Shown here in pieces: positions 28,339 through 37,463 of a stretch of DNA of 64,000 nt (within the stretch, counting starts at the first letter, position 1; each line of letters begins with the position of its first letter). The stretch comes from Gammaproteobacteria bacterium. GTDB taxonomy: Bacteria > Pseudomonadota > Gammaproteobacteria > DSM-19610. The stretch covers positions 186,001-250,000 of the forward strand of contig JAPHQV010000015.1 in NCBI GenBank assembly GCA_026197075.1, given 5' to 3'. Both the position numbers and the translations under genes were made by a program. The notes beneath the pieces are model-generated. The model did not search any database and was not told where the DNA came from. It saw only the letters and a program-made list of their open reading frames with translations.

Positions 28339-28589
28339 TCGCCACCCCCGGTGAAGTCGCCCTGACCCGGGTGCTGGCCTACCTGCGCCTGGGCCGGATG
28401 CCCATTACCCGTGAAGTCATGATCGAGGCATTGACACTGGTGCAGGAAGAACTGCGCGAGGAAGAACGGCTGCAGCCCCTGATAGAACGGTTGATGGTGC
28501 GACTGCAGGCTCGTTTCGCCTTGCCGAACCCGGCACTGCCACCGGTGTGCCCACCCCTGCACCGTGGCAGCATTCAGTATGAGGACTGA
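28335..28589 (+). CDS. Small unknown protein encoded between opgG and opgH (84 aa)
   Basis: Starts at GTG 28335, overlapping the opgG stop (GTGA) and running 11 nt into opgH, so it is embedded by overlaps on both sides. The product is mostly helical and charged (LGRMPITREVMIEALTLVQ, then an Glu/Arg-rich helix LREEERLQPLIERLMVRL), with a Pro/His-rich tail. No signal peptide or membrane helix, so cytoplasmic. I do not recognise it; position implies a role with OpgG/OpgH. Confidence 0.7.
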   Translation: MIATPGEVALTRVLAYLRLGRMPITREVMIEALTLVQEELREEERLQPLIERLMVRLQARFALPNPALPPVCPPLHRGSIQYED

Positions 28590-30714
28590 AGCGACGTCCC
28601 CCGCGGAACCAACGGCTTCCCCCCGCTGGCGCCGTGCCGCCATGGTGCGGCGCACCCTGTTGACCAGCCTGGTGCTGGTGCAGACCCTGGCAGGCAGTTT
28701 CTTCCTGGCCTGGGTGCTGCCCTACCATGGCGGCAACCTGGTGGAGCAAGGGCTGATCCTGTTGTTCGCCCTGCTGTTCGCCTGGATCTCGGTGGGTTTC
28801 TGGGTCGGGCTGTTCGGCTTCGTGATACGACGCATGGGCGGCGACCGTCACTCCCTGCTGCATCGGCATGGGCCGGAAACCCTGGCCAGGCAGCCCCTGG
28901 CACGCACCGCCGTGGTGATGCCCATCTATCACGAGCCGGTGGAACGGAGCCTCAACGGCCTGCGTGCCACCTACCGGTCCCTGCGGGACACGGGACAGCT
29001 GGAACACTTCGATTTTTTCATTCTGTCCGACAGTCGTGATCCCAAGGTATGGCTGGCTGAACGGGAGGCCTGGTACCATCTGTGCGAGGAGCTTGGTGCC
29101 GGCGGCCGCCTGTTCTATCGCCGGCGGCGGCTCAACCAGCATTACAAGAGCGGCAACATCGCCGATTTCCTGCGCCGCTGGGGGCGGGATTATCGCTATA
29201 CCATCGTGCTCGACGCCGACAGCCTGATGGCCGGTGACACCCTGGTCAGCATGGTACGGCTGATGGAACGGGAACCACGGGTCGGCATTCTGCAGACCAG
29301 TCCGACCATCATCAACGGCCGTACCCTGTTCGCCCGTGTTCAGCAATTCGCCAGCCAGGTATACGGACCCATCTTCACCAGCGGCCTGGCCGCCCTGCAG
29401 CTGGGCGAGGCGGCCTACTGGGGTCACAATGCCATCATCCGCAACTCCCCTTTCATGCGCCATTGCGGCCTGCGCAAGCTGAGTGGCTTCGGACTGTTCA
29501 GCGGTCCCATCTCCAGCCATGATTTCGTGGAAGCCGCCTTCATGGGGCGGGCCGGCTACGAGGTATGGCTGGAACCGGCGCTGGGCGGCAGTCACGAGGA
29601 ATCGCCTCCGGCGCTGATGGAGGAACTCAACCGCGACAAACGCTGGGCCAAGGGCAACCTGCAGCATCTGTGGCTGTTGTTGTTTTCACCCCGGCTGCGC
29701 ATGGCCCATCGCATCGCCCTGTTCAATGGCGTGATGTCCTACCTGGCCGCGCCACTGTGGTTCGGCTTTCTGGCCCTGACCACCGTCGCCGCGGCACGCC
29801 TGTTCCTGCTGCCCATCGAATACTTCAGCGCGGAACCCAGCCTGTTTCCCCAGTGGCCGAAATGGAATCCCGAATGGGCACTGGGGCTGGCCGCCACCAC
29901 CCTGTTCCTGCTGTTCTTTCCCAAGCTGGTGGCCGCTGTCGACCTGGCCTTCAGCAGGCGACTGGCGCAGCATGGCGGCGCGCTGCGGCTCACCACCAGC
30001 ATCCTCATCGAAATGCTGGCATCCGCCCTGCTGGCGCCCATTCGCATGCTGGCCCACACACGCTATGTCCTGGAGGCCCTGCTCAACACCACCCTGCGTT
30101 GGGCGGGACAAAACCGCAGCCATGAAACCCGCTGGCGTGACGCCTTCCTCAACCAGAGTCCGGGAACCCTGCTGGCCCTGGCCTGGGCCGGCTTCGCCTG
30201 GTGGATGGACCCCGTCTTTTTCTACTGGACGCTGCCGGTGGCCCTGCCCCTCATCCTGGCCGCGCCCACGTCCGTGCTGTTGGGACGCATCTGGCTGGGA
30301 CAGTGGTTGCGGAATCGAGGCCTGCTCCTGGTCGGCCAGGAACTGCGCCCGGAGCCCGTACTGCGGGAACTGCACAGGGCACCAGGCTTCCCGCAACCGG
30401 CGGACGAAACCACCGCCTTCAGCCGCGCCGTGATCGATCCCGTGCTGAATCGCATGCACCGTTCCTGCGCGCGCCAATCCCATCGCGGCGCCAAGGCGAG
30501 ACAGGTGCGGCGACTCACGCAACTGTGCCTGGAACAGGGGCCGGACAGCTTCAGCCGCCGGCAACTCAGCCTGCTGGCGGACGATGCCACGGCCCTGCAG
30601 CACCTGCACGAACAGGCCTGGTGTGCTCGCCCGGACAGCTATTGGGGACGGGAAATGGCAAAATTCCAGGGTATCGATTACCTGATCGAACCAACGGGAG
30701 GAGTCGCACAATGA
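28579..30714 (+). CDS. opgH: Glucans biosynthesis glucosyltransferase OpgH
   Basis: Inner-membrane GT2 enzyme polymerising and probably exporting the beta-1,2-glucan backbone from UDP-glucose. 711 aa, shorter than the ~850 aa E. coli protein mainly at both ends. Two N-terminal membrane helices (about 30-75), a cytoplasmic glycosyltransferase domain with VLDADSLM and HEESPPALMEELNRDKRWAKGN (the RW motif), then about six C-terminal helices. ATG 28579 lies inside the preceding small gene. The stop overlaps the antiporter start (ATGA). Confidence 0.95.
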   Translation: MRTEATSPAEPTASPRWRRAAMVRRTLLTSLVLVQTLAGSFFLAWVLPYHGGNLVEQGLILLFALLFAWISVGFWVGLFGFVIRRMGGDRHSLLHRHGPETLARQPLARTAVVMPIYHEPVERSLNGLRATYRSLRDTGQLEHFDFFILSDSRDPKVWLAEREAWYHLCEELGAGGRLFYRRRRLNQHYKSGNIADFLRRWGRDYRYTIVLDADSLMAGDTLVSMVRLMEREPRVGILQTSPTIINGRTLFARVQQFASQVYGPIFTSGLAALQLGEAAYWGHNAIIRNSPFMRHCGLRKLSGFGLFSGPISSHDFVEAAFMGRAGYEVWLEPALGGSHEESPPALMEELNRDKRWAKGNLQHLWLLLFSPRLRMAHRIALFNGVMSYLAAPLWFGFLALTTVAAARLFLLPIEYFSAEPSLFPQWPKWNPEWALGLAATTLFLLFFPKLVAAVDLAFSRRLAQHGGALRLTTSILIEMLASALLAPIRMLAHTRYVLEALLNTTLRWAGQNRSHETRWRDAFLNQSPGTLLALAWAGFAWWMDPVFFYWTLPVALPLILAAPTSVLLGRIWLGQWLRNRGLLLVGQELRPEPVLRELHRAPGFPQPADETTAFSRAVIDPVLNRMHRSCARQSHRGAKARQVRRLTQLCLEQGPDSFSRRQLSLLADDATALQHLHEQAWCARPDSYWGREMAKFQGIDYLIEPTGGVAQ

Positions 30715-31661
30715 TGAACCTGACCCTGTTGATCACCGGCATCCTGCTCTTGACCCTCGGTGGCGAGGCCCTGGTACGGGGCGCGCTGGCCGCGGCCAAG
30801 CGACTTGGTGTCTCGCCACTGTTGGCGGGACTGGTCATCGTGGGCTTCGGCACCTCGGCACCGGAACTGGTGGTGTCCGTGGATGCCGCCCTGAACCAGC
30901 AGCCGGATATCGCCATCGGTAATGTGGTGGGCAGTAACATCGCCAATATCCTGCTCATCCTCGGGGTCTGCGCCCTGATCACCCCGCTGACCACGAGCCG
31001 TGCGGCCCTGTTCCGGGATGGCATGACGGTGATCGGCGCCAGCCTGCTGTTCCTGGTCCTGGTTGGCGGCGCCGCCCTGGAACGGTCGGATGCCGCGATC
31101 CTGTTGCTCTGCCTGCTGCTGCACCTGGGGTATGCCTACTGGACGGAGAGCCGCACCCATTCCGCCACCGCCGAACTGCATCGCCACGAGGCGGAAGAAT
31201 TGACCCTGTTGCCACCCACGACCCTGGCCACGACCCTGACCCTTGTGATCGGACTGATTGCCCTGGTGGCGGGCGCACGCATCCTGCTCATGGGAGCAAC
31301 GGGCATCGCACGGGAATACGGTGTCTCGGAGGCGGTCATCGGCCTCACCATCGTGGCCGTTGGCACCTCCCTGCCCGAACTGGCGGTGTCACTGGTGGCC
31401 GCCCTGCGCCGTCATGCCGACGTGGCGGTAGGCAACATCCTCGGCAGCAACATCTTCAACCTGCTCGGCATCCTCGGGCTCTCGGCCCTGCTGCAACCCT
31501 TGCCGGTGAATGCCCGCATCATCGCGCTGGACCAGTGGGTGATGCTGGGTGCCGCCGTCATACTCATGCTGTTCCTGTATACGGGTCTGCGCCTGTCGCG
31601 TCTCGAGGGCGGCCTTCTGCTGGCCGCCTACGCGGGCTACCTGGCATTTGGCGTGTTATAG
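30711..31661 (+). CDS. Calcium/sodium antiporter (CaCA family)
   Basis: 316-aa inner-membrane exchanger with the two inverted alpha-repeats of the family: GFGTSAPELVVSVDAAL/GNVVGSNIANILLILG in the first half and VGTSLPELAVSLVAAL/GNILGSNIFNLLGILG in the second. Ten membrane helices expected, with a hydrophilic His/Glu loop (HRHEAEE) in the middle. GGGAGGAG precedes the ATG, which overlaps the opgH stop. Its coupling to opgH suggests a shared envelope/osmotic context. Confidence 0.9.
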   Translation: MMNLTLLITGILLLTLGGEALVRGALAAAKRLGVSPLLAGLVIVGFGTSAPELVVSVDAALNQQPDIAIGNVVGSNIANILLILGVCALITPLTTSRAALFRDGMTVIGASLLFLVLVGGAALERSDAAILLLCLLLHLGYAYWTESRTHSATAELHRHEAEELTLLPPTTLATTLTLVIGLIALVAGARILLMGATGIAREYGVSEAVIGLTIVAVGTSLPELAVSLVAALRRHADVAVGNILGSNIFNLLGILGLSALLQPLPVNARIIALDQWVMLGAAVILMLFLYTGLRLSRLEGGLLLAAYAGYLAFGVL

Positions 31662-31757
31662 CGAAGGCCATACCCGGTCGGCGCGCGCCAGGGCGTGGCG
31701 GTATACACCCTGGTTATGTTGTGATGGATGCGCCACAAGCGTCGAATCCATGAACCC

Positions 31758-33074
31758 ATGAGCGAGAAGACCGGCACCCTCGAAGCCCTCTACAACCGCA
31801 TCAGCGGCGACGAGGATGCGCGCGTCCGCAGGGACATCCCGGACGCGGCCTGCAACGACCAGCCGCGCAATTTCTTCGCCTACCTCTGGGCCAACCTGCT
31901 GGGCAAGGTCGCCGACGAGATCGCCAGTGCCAAGCTGGTAATCCCCTGGCTGTTCGGTGCACTGGGAGTGCCCGCCGCCTTCACGGGCTTCCTCGTGCCC
32001 ATCCGCGAGGCAGGTGTGCTGGTACCGCAACTGGTGGTCGCGGCCGCGATACGCCGACTCGCGGTCCGCAAGGGTGTCTGGCTGCTCGGCGCCATCCTGT
32101 CCGCGCTGAGTCTGCTGGGCATGGCGGCGGCGACCCTGACGCTCGAGGGGGCGGCCGCGGGCAGTGCCATTCTGTTGATGCTGGTCGTATTCAGCCTGGC
32201 GCGCGGCCTGTGTTCCGTTTCGGCAAAGGATGTCCTCGGCAAGACCGTTTCCAAGAGCCGCCGTGGCCGCCTGATGGGTTGGAGTGCCAGTCTGTCCGGC
32301 GTTGCCGTACTCGCCATCGGCCTGTGGATGGGACTGGTCGACCTGGAAGGCAGCGGCATGCGGGTATTCGCGGGGCTGCTACTCGCCGGTGGCCTGTTGT
32401 GGCTGGTCGCGGCGCTGTTTTTTGCCACCATCATCGAACAGCCGGGCGCCACCGAGGGCGGTGGAAACGCCCTGGCAGTGGCCATCCGGCAACTCGGCCT
32501 GCTGTACGGAGATGTGCTGTTTCGTCGTTTCGTGCTGGCGCGTTCCCTGCTGCTCGCCGTCGCGCTGGCACCCCCCTTCTATGTGCTGCTGGCGCAGGCA
32601 CATGCCGGCACCGGTCTGCTGGGCCTGGGTGCGCTGATCGTGGCCAATGGTCTGGCCGCCAGCCTGTCCGCACCCTTCTGGGGCTACATGAGCGACCGCT
32701 CCAGTCGTCAGGTGATGATCAGTGCCGCCTGCGGTGCCGGCCTGTTGGGGGTCTTCACCTACGCGGCCGTGGAACTGGAATGGAACTGGGCCACGGGTGA
32801 AATCGGCCTGGCAGTCATTTTTCTGATTCTCAACATCATGCACGGCGGTGTGCGACTGGGTCGCAAGGTATACCTGGTGGACATGGCCGACGGCGGCAAC
32901 CGCGCCGCCTATGTCGCGGTATCCAATACCGTCATCGGTGTCATGATGTTGTTCGGCGGTCTGATCGGCCTGATCGGTGACTGGCTGGGCGCCGCGGCGG
33001 TGGTATTGCTGCTGGGACTGCTTTCCCTGCTGGCAGCCGCCTATACCCGCACCCTGCCCGAAGTCAGCGAGTAG
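31758..33074 (+). CDS. MFS transporter
   Basis: 438 aa, about 12 hydrophobic segments after a hydrophilic N-terminus (MSEKTGTLEALYNRISGDED). An MFS-like loop SKSRRGRLMGWSASLSG and FWGYMSDRSSRQVMISA between helices are visible. Substrate unknown. The ATG at 31758 lacks a strong ribosome site. It lies 96 nt after the antiporter gene, so it may have its own promoter, and is convergent with cheB (11 nt). Confidence 0.75.
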   Translation: MSEKTGTLEALYNRISGDEDARVRRDIPDAACNDQPRNFFAYLWANLLGKVADEIASAKLVIPWLFGALGVPAAFTGFLVPIREAGVLVPQLVVAAAIRRLAVRKGVWLLGAILSALSLLGMAAATLTLEGAAAGSAILLMLVVFSLARGLCSVSAKDVLGKTVSKSRRGRLMGWSASLSGVAVLAIGLWMGLVDLEGSGMRVFAGLLLAGGLLWLVAALFFATIIEQPGATEGGGNALAVAIRQLGLLYGDVLFRRFVLARSLLLAVALAPPFYVLLAQAHAGTGLLGLGALIVANGLAASLSAPFWGYMSDRSSRQVMISAACGAGLLGVFTYAAVELEWNWATGEIGLAVIFLILNIMHGGVRLGRKVYLVDMADGGNRAAYVAVSNTVIGVMMLFGGLIGLIGDWLGAAAVVLLLGLLSLLAAAYTRTLPEVSE

Positions 33075-33085
33075 TCGACGGGGAC

Positions 33086-34153
33086 TTATTTTCCACGCGC
33101 CAGCGCGGGGCCGATCTCGGACAGGGGCAATACCTGGTCCGCGATGCCCGCCTCCACCACCGCCTGGGGCATGCCGTAGATGACACAGGTCGCCTCGTCC
33201 TGCGCCCAGACCGAGGCGCCAGCCTTCTTCAGGGTGCGCGCACCCTCACGGCCATCGGCACCCATGCCGGTGAGCACCACGGCCTGTACCTTGCCACCGT
33301 AAACGGCCGCCACGGAATTGAAGGTGACATCGGCGCAAGGCTTGAAATGCAGGGCGGGATCGCCGTCCTCGATGTGAACCTTCACCTGGCCGGTGCGCTG
33401 TTGCAGGCTCAATTGGCGCCCGCCGGGTGCGAGGTAGGCGGTGCCGGGACGCAGTACATCACCATCCACCGCTTCCTTGACGTTGATGGCGCATTGCTGG
33501 TCCAGGCGGTTGGCGAATGCAGGGGTAAAACTGGCTGGCATGTGCTGCACCAGCAGGATCGGCAAGGGGAAATCCTGCGGCAAGGAGATGAGTACCTGTT
33601 GCAAGGCCACGGGACCACCGGTCGAGCTCGCGATGGCAATCAATTGCGCCTGGGCCAGGCGTCCCACTTCATCACCACGGGTACGCTGTGTCGCCGCGGG
33701 GCCGGATCTTGCACCAGCGGCCGATGCAGGCGACGCCAACACGGGCTTGCCCATTTTCTGGGCCGCCAGCTGGCGTACCCGCGCCCGCAGGATGCGCTTG
33801 GCCTGTTCCCGGTCACGGGTGATATCGTCGAAACGCTTGGGAAGAAAATCCAGGGCCCCGGCGTCGAGGGCATCCAGGGTGGCCTGGGCGCCTTCATAGC
33901 TGAGCGAGGAGAACATCAGTACCGGGGTGGGCCGGATGGCCATGATGCGCCGCACGGCGGTAATACCGTCCATGACCGGCATTTCGATATCCATGGTCAC
34001 CACGTCGGGCTTCAGCAGGGATACCTGACGAATCGCCTCACGACCATCCGCCGCCGTGCCAACTACTTCGATGTGGGGATCGGACTCCAGAATCTCCACG
34101 ATGCGCTTGCGAAAAAACGCGGAGTCATCGACCACCAGGACCTTCGCAACCAT
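33086..34153 (-). CDS. cheB: Chemotaxis protein-glutamate methylesterase/deamidase CheB
   Basis: Demethylates and deamidates chemoreceptors for adaptation. 355 aa: receiver domain with DD (9-10) and phospho-acceptor Asp55 (VVTMDIEMPVMDG), linker, then the esterase domain with the catalytic triad in IASSTGGPVALQ (Ser), LVQHMPASFT (His) and VVLTGMGADG (Asp). Last gene of cheYZAB. No cheR is in the window. Confidence 0.95.
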   Translation of the reverse strand: MVAKVLVVDDSAFFRKRIVEILESDPHIEVVGTAADGREAIRQVSLLKPDVVTMDIEMPVMDGITAVRRIMAIRPTPVLMFSSLSYEGAQATLDALDAGALDFLPKRFDDITRDREQAKRILRARVRQLAAQKMGKPVLASPASAAGARSGPAATQRTRGDEVGRLAQAQLIAIASSTGGPVALQQVLISLPQDFPLPILLVQHMPASFTPAFANRLDQQCAINVKEAVDGDVLRPGTAYLAPGGRQLSLQQRTGQVKVHIEDGDPALHFKPCADVTFNSVAAVYGGKVQAVVLTGMGADGREGARTLKKAGASVWAQDEATCVIYGMPQAVVEAGIADQVLPLSEIGPALARGK

Positions 34154-34168
34154 ACGATTTCCTTATTC

Positions 34169-36262
34169 CTACATACGCCGCGCATGGGCTTTCATCAGGC
34201 TCGGCACATCCAGTATGAGTGCGATGCGGCCGTCACCGGTGATGGTGGCGCCGGCAAAACCGGCCAGTCCCTGCAACAGAGCACCCAGCGGCTTGATCAC
34301 CACTTCCTCCTGGCCAATCAGCTGCTCCACGACGAAACCGACCTTGGTATTCCCCACGTGTACCACCACCACGTGGCCAGGGCCTTCCGGTTCGGGTGAT
34401 TTGTGATCACGCACCAGCCACTTGCGCAGGTAGAACAGCGGTAATGCCTTCTCGCGCACCATGACCACCAGCTGGCCGTCCACTACATTGGTGCGATTGA
34501 TATCGAGGTTGAAGATTTCGCTGACACTGCCCAGCGGCAGGGCGAAGGGCTGCTTGCCCAGCACCACCATGAGGGTAGGCATGATCGCCAGGGTCAGCGG
34601 CACGCGAATGCTCAAACGACTGCCCCTGCCTTTCTGGGAGTCGATTTCCACCGTGCCATTGAGTTGGCCGATGCGGGTCTTCACCACATCCATGCCCACG
34701 CCGCGGCCGGAAACGTCGGAAATCTCCGTCTTGGTGGAAAAGCCGGGAGCGAAAATCAGGTTGAAGGCATCCTTGTCATCCAGGCGCGCGGCGGCCTCGG
34801 CATCCATGAGCCCCTTCTCCACCGCCTTGGCACGCAGAACTGCAGGATCCATACCCTTGCCGTCGTCCTCGATGGACAGGAGGATATGGTCACCCTCCTG
34901 CTCCGCCGCCAGCACCACGGTGCCGGCGCGGGGCTTACCGGCGGCCATGCGTTCCTCGGGACTTTCGATACCATGATCGACGGCATTGCGCACCAGGTGC
35001 ACCAGCGGGTCGGCAAGGGCCTCCACCAGGTTCTTGTCGAGATCGGTTTCTTCTCCGACCATCTCCAGATTGATCTCTTTTTTCAGGCTCCGGGCCAGAT
35101 CGCGCACCACCCGCGGGAAACGCCCGAACACCTTCTTGATGGGCTGCATGCGCGTCTTCATCACTGCGTTCTGCAGGTCCGCCGTGACCACGTCCAGGTT
35201 GGCCACCGCCTTGGCCATGTCCTCGTCGGCCATGGTGGCCTTGAGGGTGGCCAGGCGATTACGGGCCAGCACCAGTTCGCCCACCAGATTCATGATGTCA
35301 TCGAGGCGCTTGGTATCCACACGCACGGAGGTCTCTACCTGCGGTGCGGGAGCCTGGGACGGGGCAGCGGCGGCACGCGGCGCCGGCGCTGCCGGTGTGG
35401 GGCTGGGGGCGGCCGCGGGCTCGGCTGCCGCCGTTGCGGCCGGAGCCTTGCCGGCACCGTGCAACTGGTCCAGTAGCGCGTCGAATTCCTCTTCCGTGAT
35501 GCTGTCGTTCGCAGCGCCGGAAGCCGTGGCGGCTACGGGAGGTGCTGGCGCGGCCGTGGCCGCGCCAGGTCCCTTACCGGGACCATGCAATTCATCGAGC
35601 AGGGCATCGAACTCGTCCTCGCTGATCTCATCGCTGGAGGGTGCGGCATTGCCCGCGACGACGGCCTTGGGAACACCGGCCGGCCCGTGCAACTCCTCCA
35701 GCAGGGCCTCGAATTCCTCTTCGGTGATGTCATCGCTGCCGGCCTTGGCCGGTACCGGTTCGGCGCCCGCCGCCAGCATCTGCTCGAATTCCGCCTCGGC
35801 GGCATCCGCCGACTCCGCTGCCGGCTGCGCGACTGCCGGCGGCGCTGCGGCAGGGGTAGCCGGTGCCGCGCCACCGGGCACGGCCAGGGCCTCGAGGGTC
35901 TGCAATAAGACCGGGTCGGCGGACGCGGGCATGTTCCCGGCCTGGATATCGGCAAACATGCCGTTCACCACGTCCAAAACCTGCAGGACGGCATCCATCA
36001 GGTCTGAGTCCACCCCCCGTTCACCCTGGCGCAGGACGTTGAACACGTCCTCGGCGCGGTGGCAGACGTTGACCAGGGGATCGATGGCCAGGAAACCGGC
36101 TCCGCCCTTGATGGTGTGAAAACTGCGGAACACGGAATTGAGCATGTCCAGATCATCCGGACGCTGCTCCAGCTGCACCAGTTCCTCATTGAGGCGCTCG
36201 AGGATTTCCCCCGCCTCTACCAGGAAGTCCTGGAGAATTTCGTCATCGGCATCCAGTGACAT
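34169..36262 (-). CDS. cheA: Chemotaxis histidine kinase CheA
   Basis: 697 aa. P1 HPt domain with His49 (FRSFHTIKGGAG); an Ala/Pro-rich linker (about 105-310) holding three near-identical acidic motifs at 178-193, 211-227 and 253-269 (pattern D.I[TS]E.EF.ALL..LHG) and a weaker fourth at 156-166; P3 dimerisation; P4 ATPase with HLVRNAVDHGIE and GRGVGMDVVK; P5 CheW-like domain. No separate P2 domain is obvious. The linker corresponds to the region that binds ParP in related bacteria (LID). Between cheZ and cheB. Confidence 0.96.
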   Translation of the reverse strand: MSLDADDEILQDFLVEAGEILERLNEELVQLEQRPDDLDMLNSVFRSFHTIKGGAGFLAIDPLVNVCHRAEDVFNVLRQGERGVDSDLMDAVLQVLDVVNGMFADIQAGNMPASADPVLLQTLEALAVPGGAAPATPAAAPPAVAQPAAESADAAEAEFEQMLAAGAEPVPAKAGSDDITEEEFEALLEELHGPAGVPKAVVAGNAAPSSDEISEDEFDALLDELHGPGKGPGAATAAPAPPVAATASGAANDSITEEEFDALLDQLHGAGKAPAATAAAEPAAAPSPTPAAPAPRAAAAPSQAPAPQVETSVRVDTKRLDDIMNLVGELVLARNRLATLKATMADEDMAKAVANLDVVTADLQNAVMKTRMQPIKKVFGRFPRVVRDLARSLKKEINLEMVGEETDLDKNLVEALADPLVHLVRNAVDHGIESPEERMAAGKPRAGTVVLAAEQEGDHILLSIEDDGKGMDPAVLRAKAVEKGLMDAEAAARLDDKDAFNLIFAPGFSTKTEISDVSGRGVGMDVVKTRIGQLNGTVEIDSQKGRGSRLSIRVPLTLAIMPTLMVVLGKQPFALPLGSVSEIFNLDINRTNVVDGQLVVMVREKALPLFYLRKWLVRDHKSPEPEGPGHVVVVHVGNTKVGFVVEQLIGQEEVVIKPLGALLQGLAGFAGATITGDGRIALILDVPSLMKAHARRM

Positions 36263-36273
36263 CGTTCCCTACC

Positions 36274-37014
36274 TCAAAACCCCAGGCTGGACAACAGATC
36301 ATCCACGTCATCCTGACCAGAGACCACATCCACACTGTCTCCGCCCGGTACCTGCGGGCCCAGGCCGCGCATCATGCGATCTTTCTCCGTCTCCGCGTCG
36401 GCAGGCCGGGATAAGCGTTCCTGGCCGGAGATTCGAATCAGGCCAACCAGCTTGTCTTCCACTTCCTGCACCAGGTTGATTACCCGGCGAATGATCTGGC
36501 CGGTGAGATCCTGGTAATCCTGGGCCATCATCACTTCATTGAGCTTGCCATTGATGTCGCCGGCATGGCCCACGGTCTGGTTCAGGAAGCCATCCAGTTC
36601 TCGGCTCAGTTCGCGGAATTCCTCCACGCTCATGTCCTTGCTGCGAAAACGCATCCACTGGGCATGCAGTCGATTGGCGTTGTCTTTAAGCTCATCGGAA
36701 ATCGGCAGTGCTTCCTCCACCAGCCCAAGGGTCCGGTGGGCCGCCTCTTCCGTCATGGTGATGACGTAGTTGAGCCGCTCCTTGGCATCGGGGATATCGC
36801 TCTCGGTGATGTCCGTGATGCGATTGTCCAATTGAAAGTTGTTAAGGGCCTCATGCAGTTCGCGAGTCATCTTGCCCAGTTCCTGGAACAGGTGTTCCTC
36901 GCGCCGACGACCAAGATGATCGAGCAGGCGTTCCACCTCGGCGTCATTGCCGGATTCCAGGTTTTCGACCAGTTCACGGGCCTGGGCCAGATACAGCTCT
37001 TTGGGATCACTCAT
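36274..37014 (-). CDS. cheZ: CheY-P phosphatase CheZ
   Basis: 246 aa, long helical protein. The catalytic-helix region MAQDYQDLTGQIIRRVINLVQEVE holds the conserved Asp/Gln pair (QDYQDLTGQ). The C-terminus ends in DDVDDLLSSLGF, the CheY-P binding tail of CheZ proteins. Lies between cheY and cheA. Confidence 0.95.
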   Translation of the reverse strand: MSDPKELYLAQARELVENLESGNDAEVERLLDHLGRRREEHLFQELGKMTRELHEALNNFQLDNRITDITESDIPDAKERLNYVITMTEEAAHRTLGLVEEALPISDELKDNANRLHAQWMRFRSKDMSVEEFRELSRELDGFLNQTVGHAGDINGKLNEVMMAQDYQDLTGQIIRRVINLVQEVEDKLVGLIRISGQERLSRPADAETEKDRMMRGLGPQVPGGDSVDVVSGQDDVDDLLSSLGF

Positions 37015-37022
37015 ACTGTCCC

Positions 37023-37415
37023 CTACCCCGCCGCGGCAATGCGTTCGAAGATCTTGTCGATCTTTTCCTTGAGGGTGGCGGCAGTGAAGGGCTTGACGAT
37101 GTAGCCGTTCACGCCCGCCTGGGCTGCCTCGATGATCTGGTCACGCTTGGATTCCGCCGTAACCATCAATACCGGCAGATTCGCCAGCTTGGCATCGGCG
37201 CGCACGGCCTTGAGCAGCTCGATGCCGGTCATGCCGGGCATGTTCCAGTCGGTGACCAGGAAGTCGAAATTACCCGTTTGCAGCATGGGCAAACCGGTGG
37301 TGCCATCATCCGCTTCGTGGGTGTTATTGAAACCCAGATCCCGCAGCAGGTTTTTGATAATGCGCCGCATCGTGGAGAAATCATCCACAATCAGGATCTT
37401 CATGTTCTTGTCCAA
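37023..37415 (-). CDS. cheY: Chemotaxis response regulator CheY
   Basis: 130-aa single receiver domain with DD (11-12), phospho-acceptor Asp56 ([10 protein letters not shown]), Thr in VMVTAESK and Lys in VKPF. It starts at TTG 37415: an ideal AGGAGGT lies 5 nt upstream, while the ATG four codons later is 17 nt away, so the leaky TTG start ([10 protein letters not shown]) is preferred. Confidence 0.95.
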   Translation of the reverse strand: MDKNMKILIVDDFSTMRRIIKNLLRDLGFNNTHEADDGTTGLPMLQTGNFDFLVTDWNMPGMTGIELLKAVRADAKLANLPVLMVTAESKRDQIIEAAQAGVNGYIVKPFTAATLKEKIDKIFERIAAAG

Positions 37416-37463
37416 GGGGACCTCCTACTGCTCCTCGCTTGCCGTGCCGAACCGGGCCCGACC

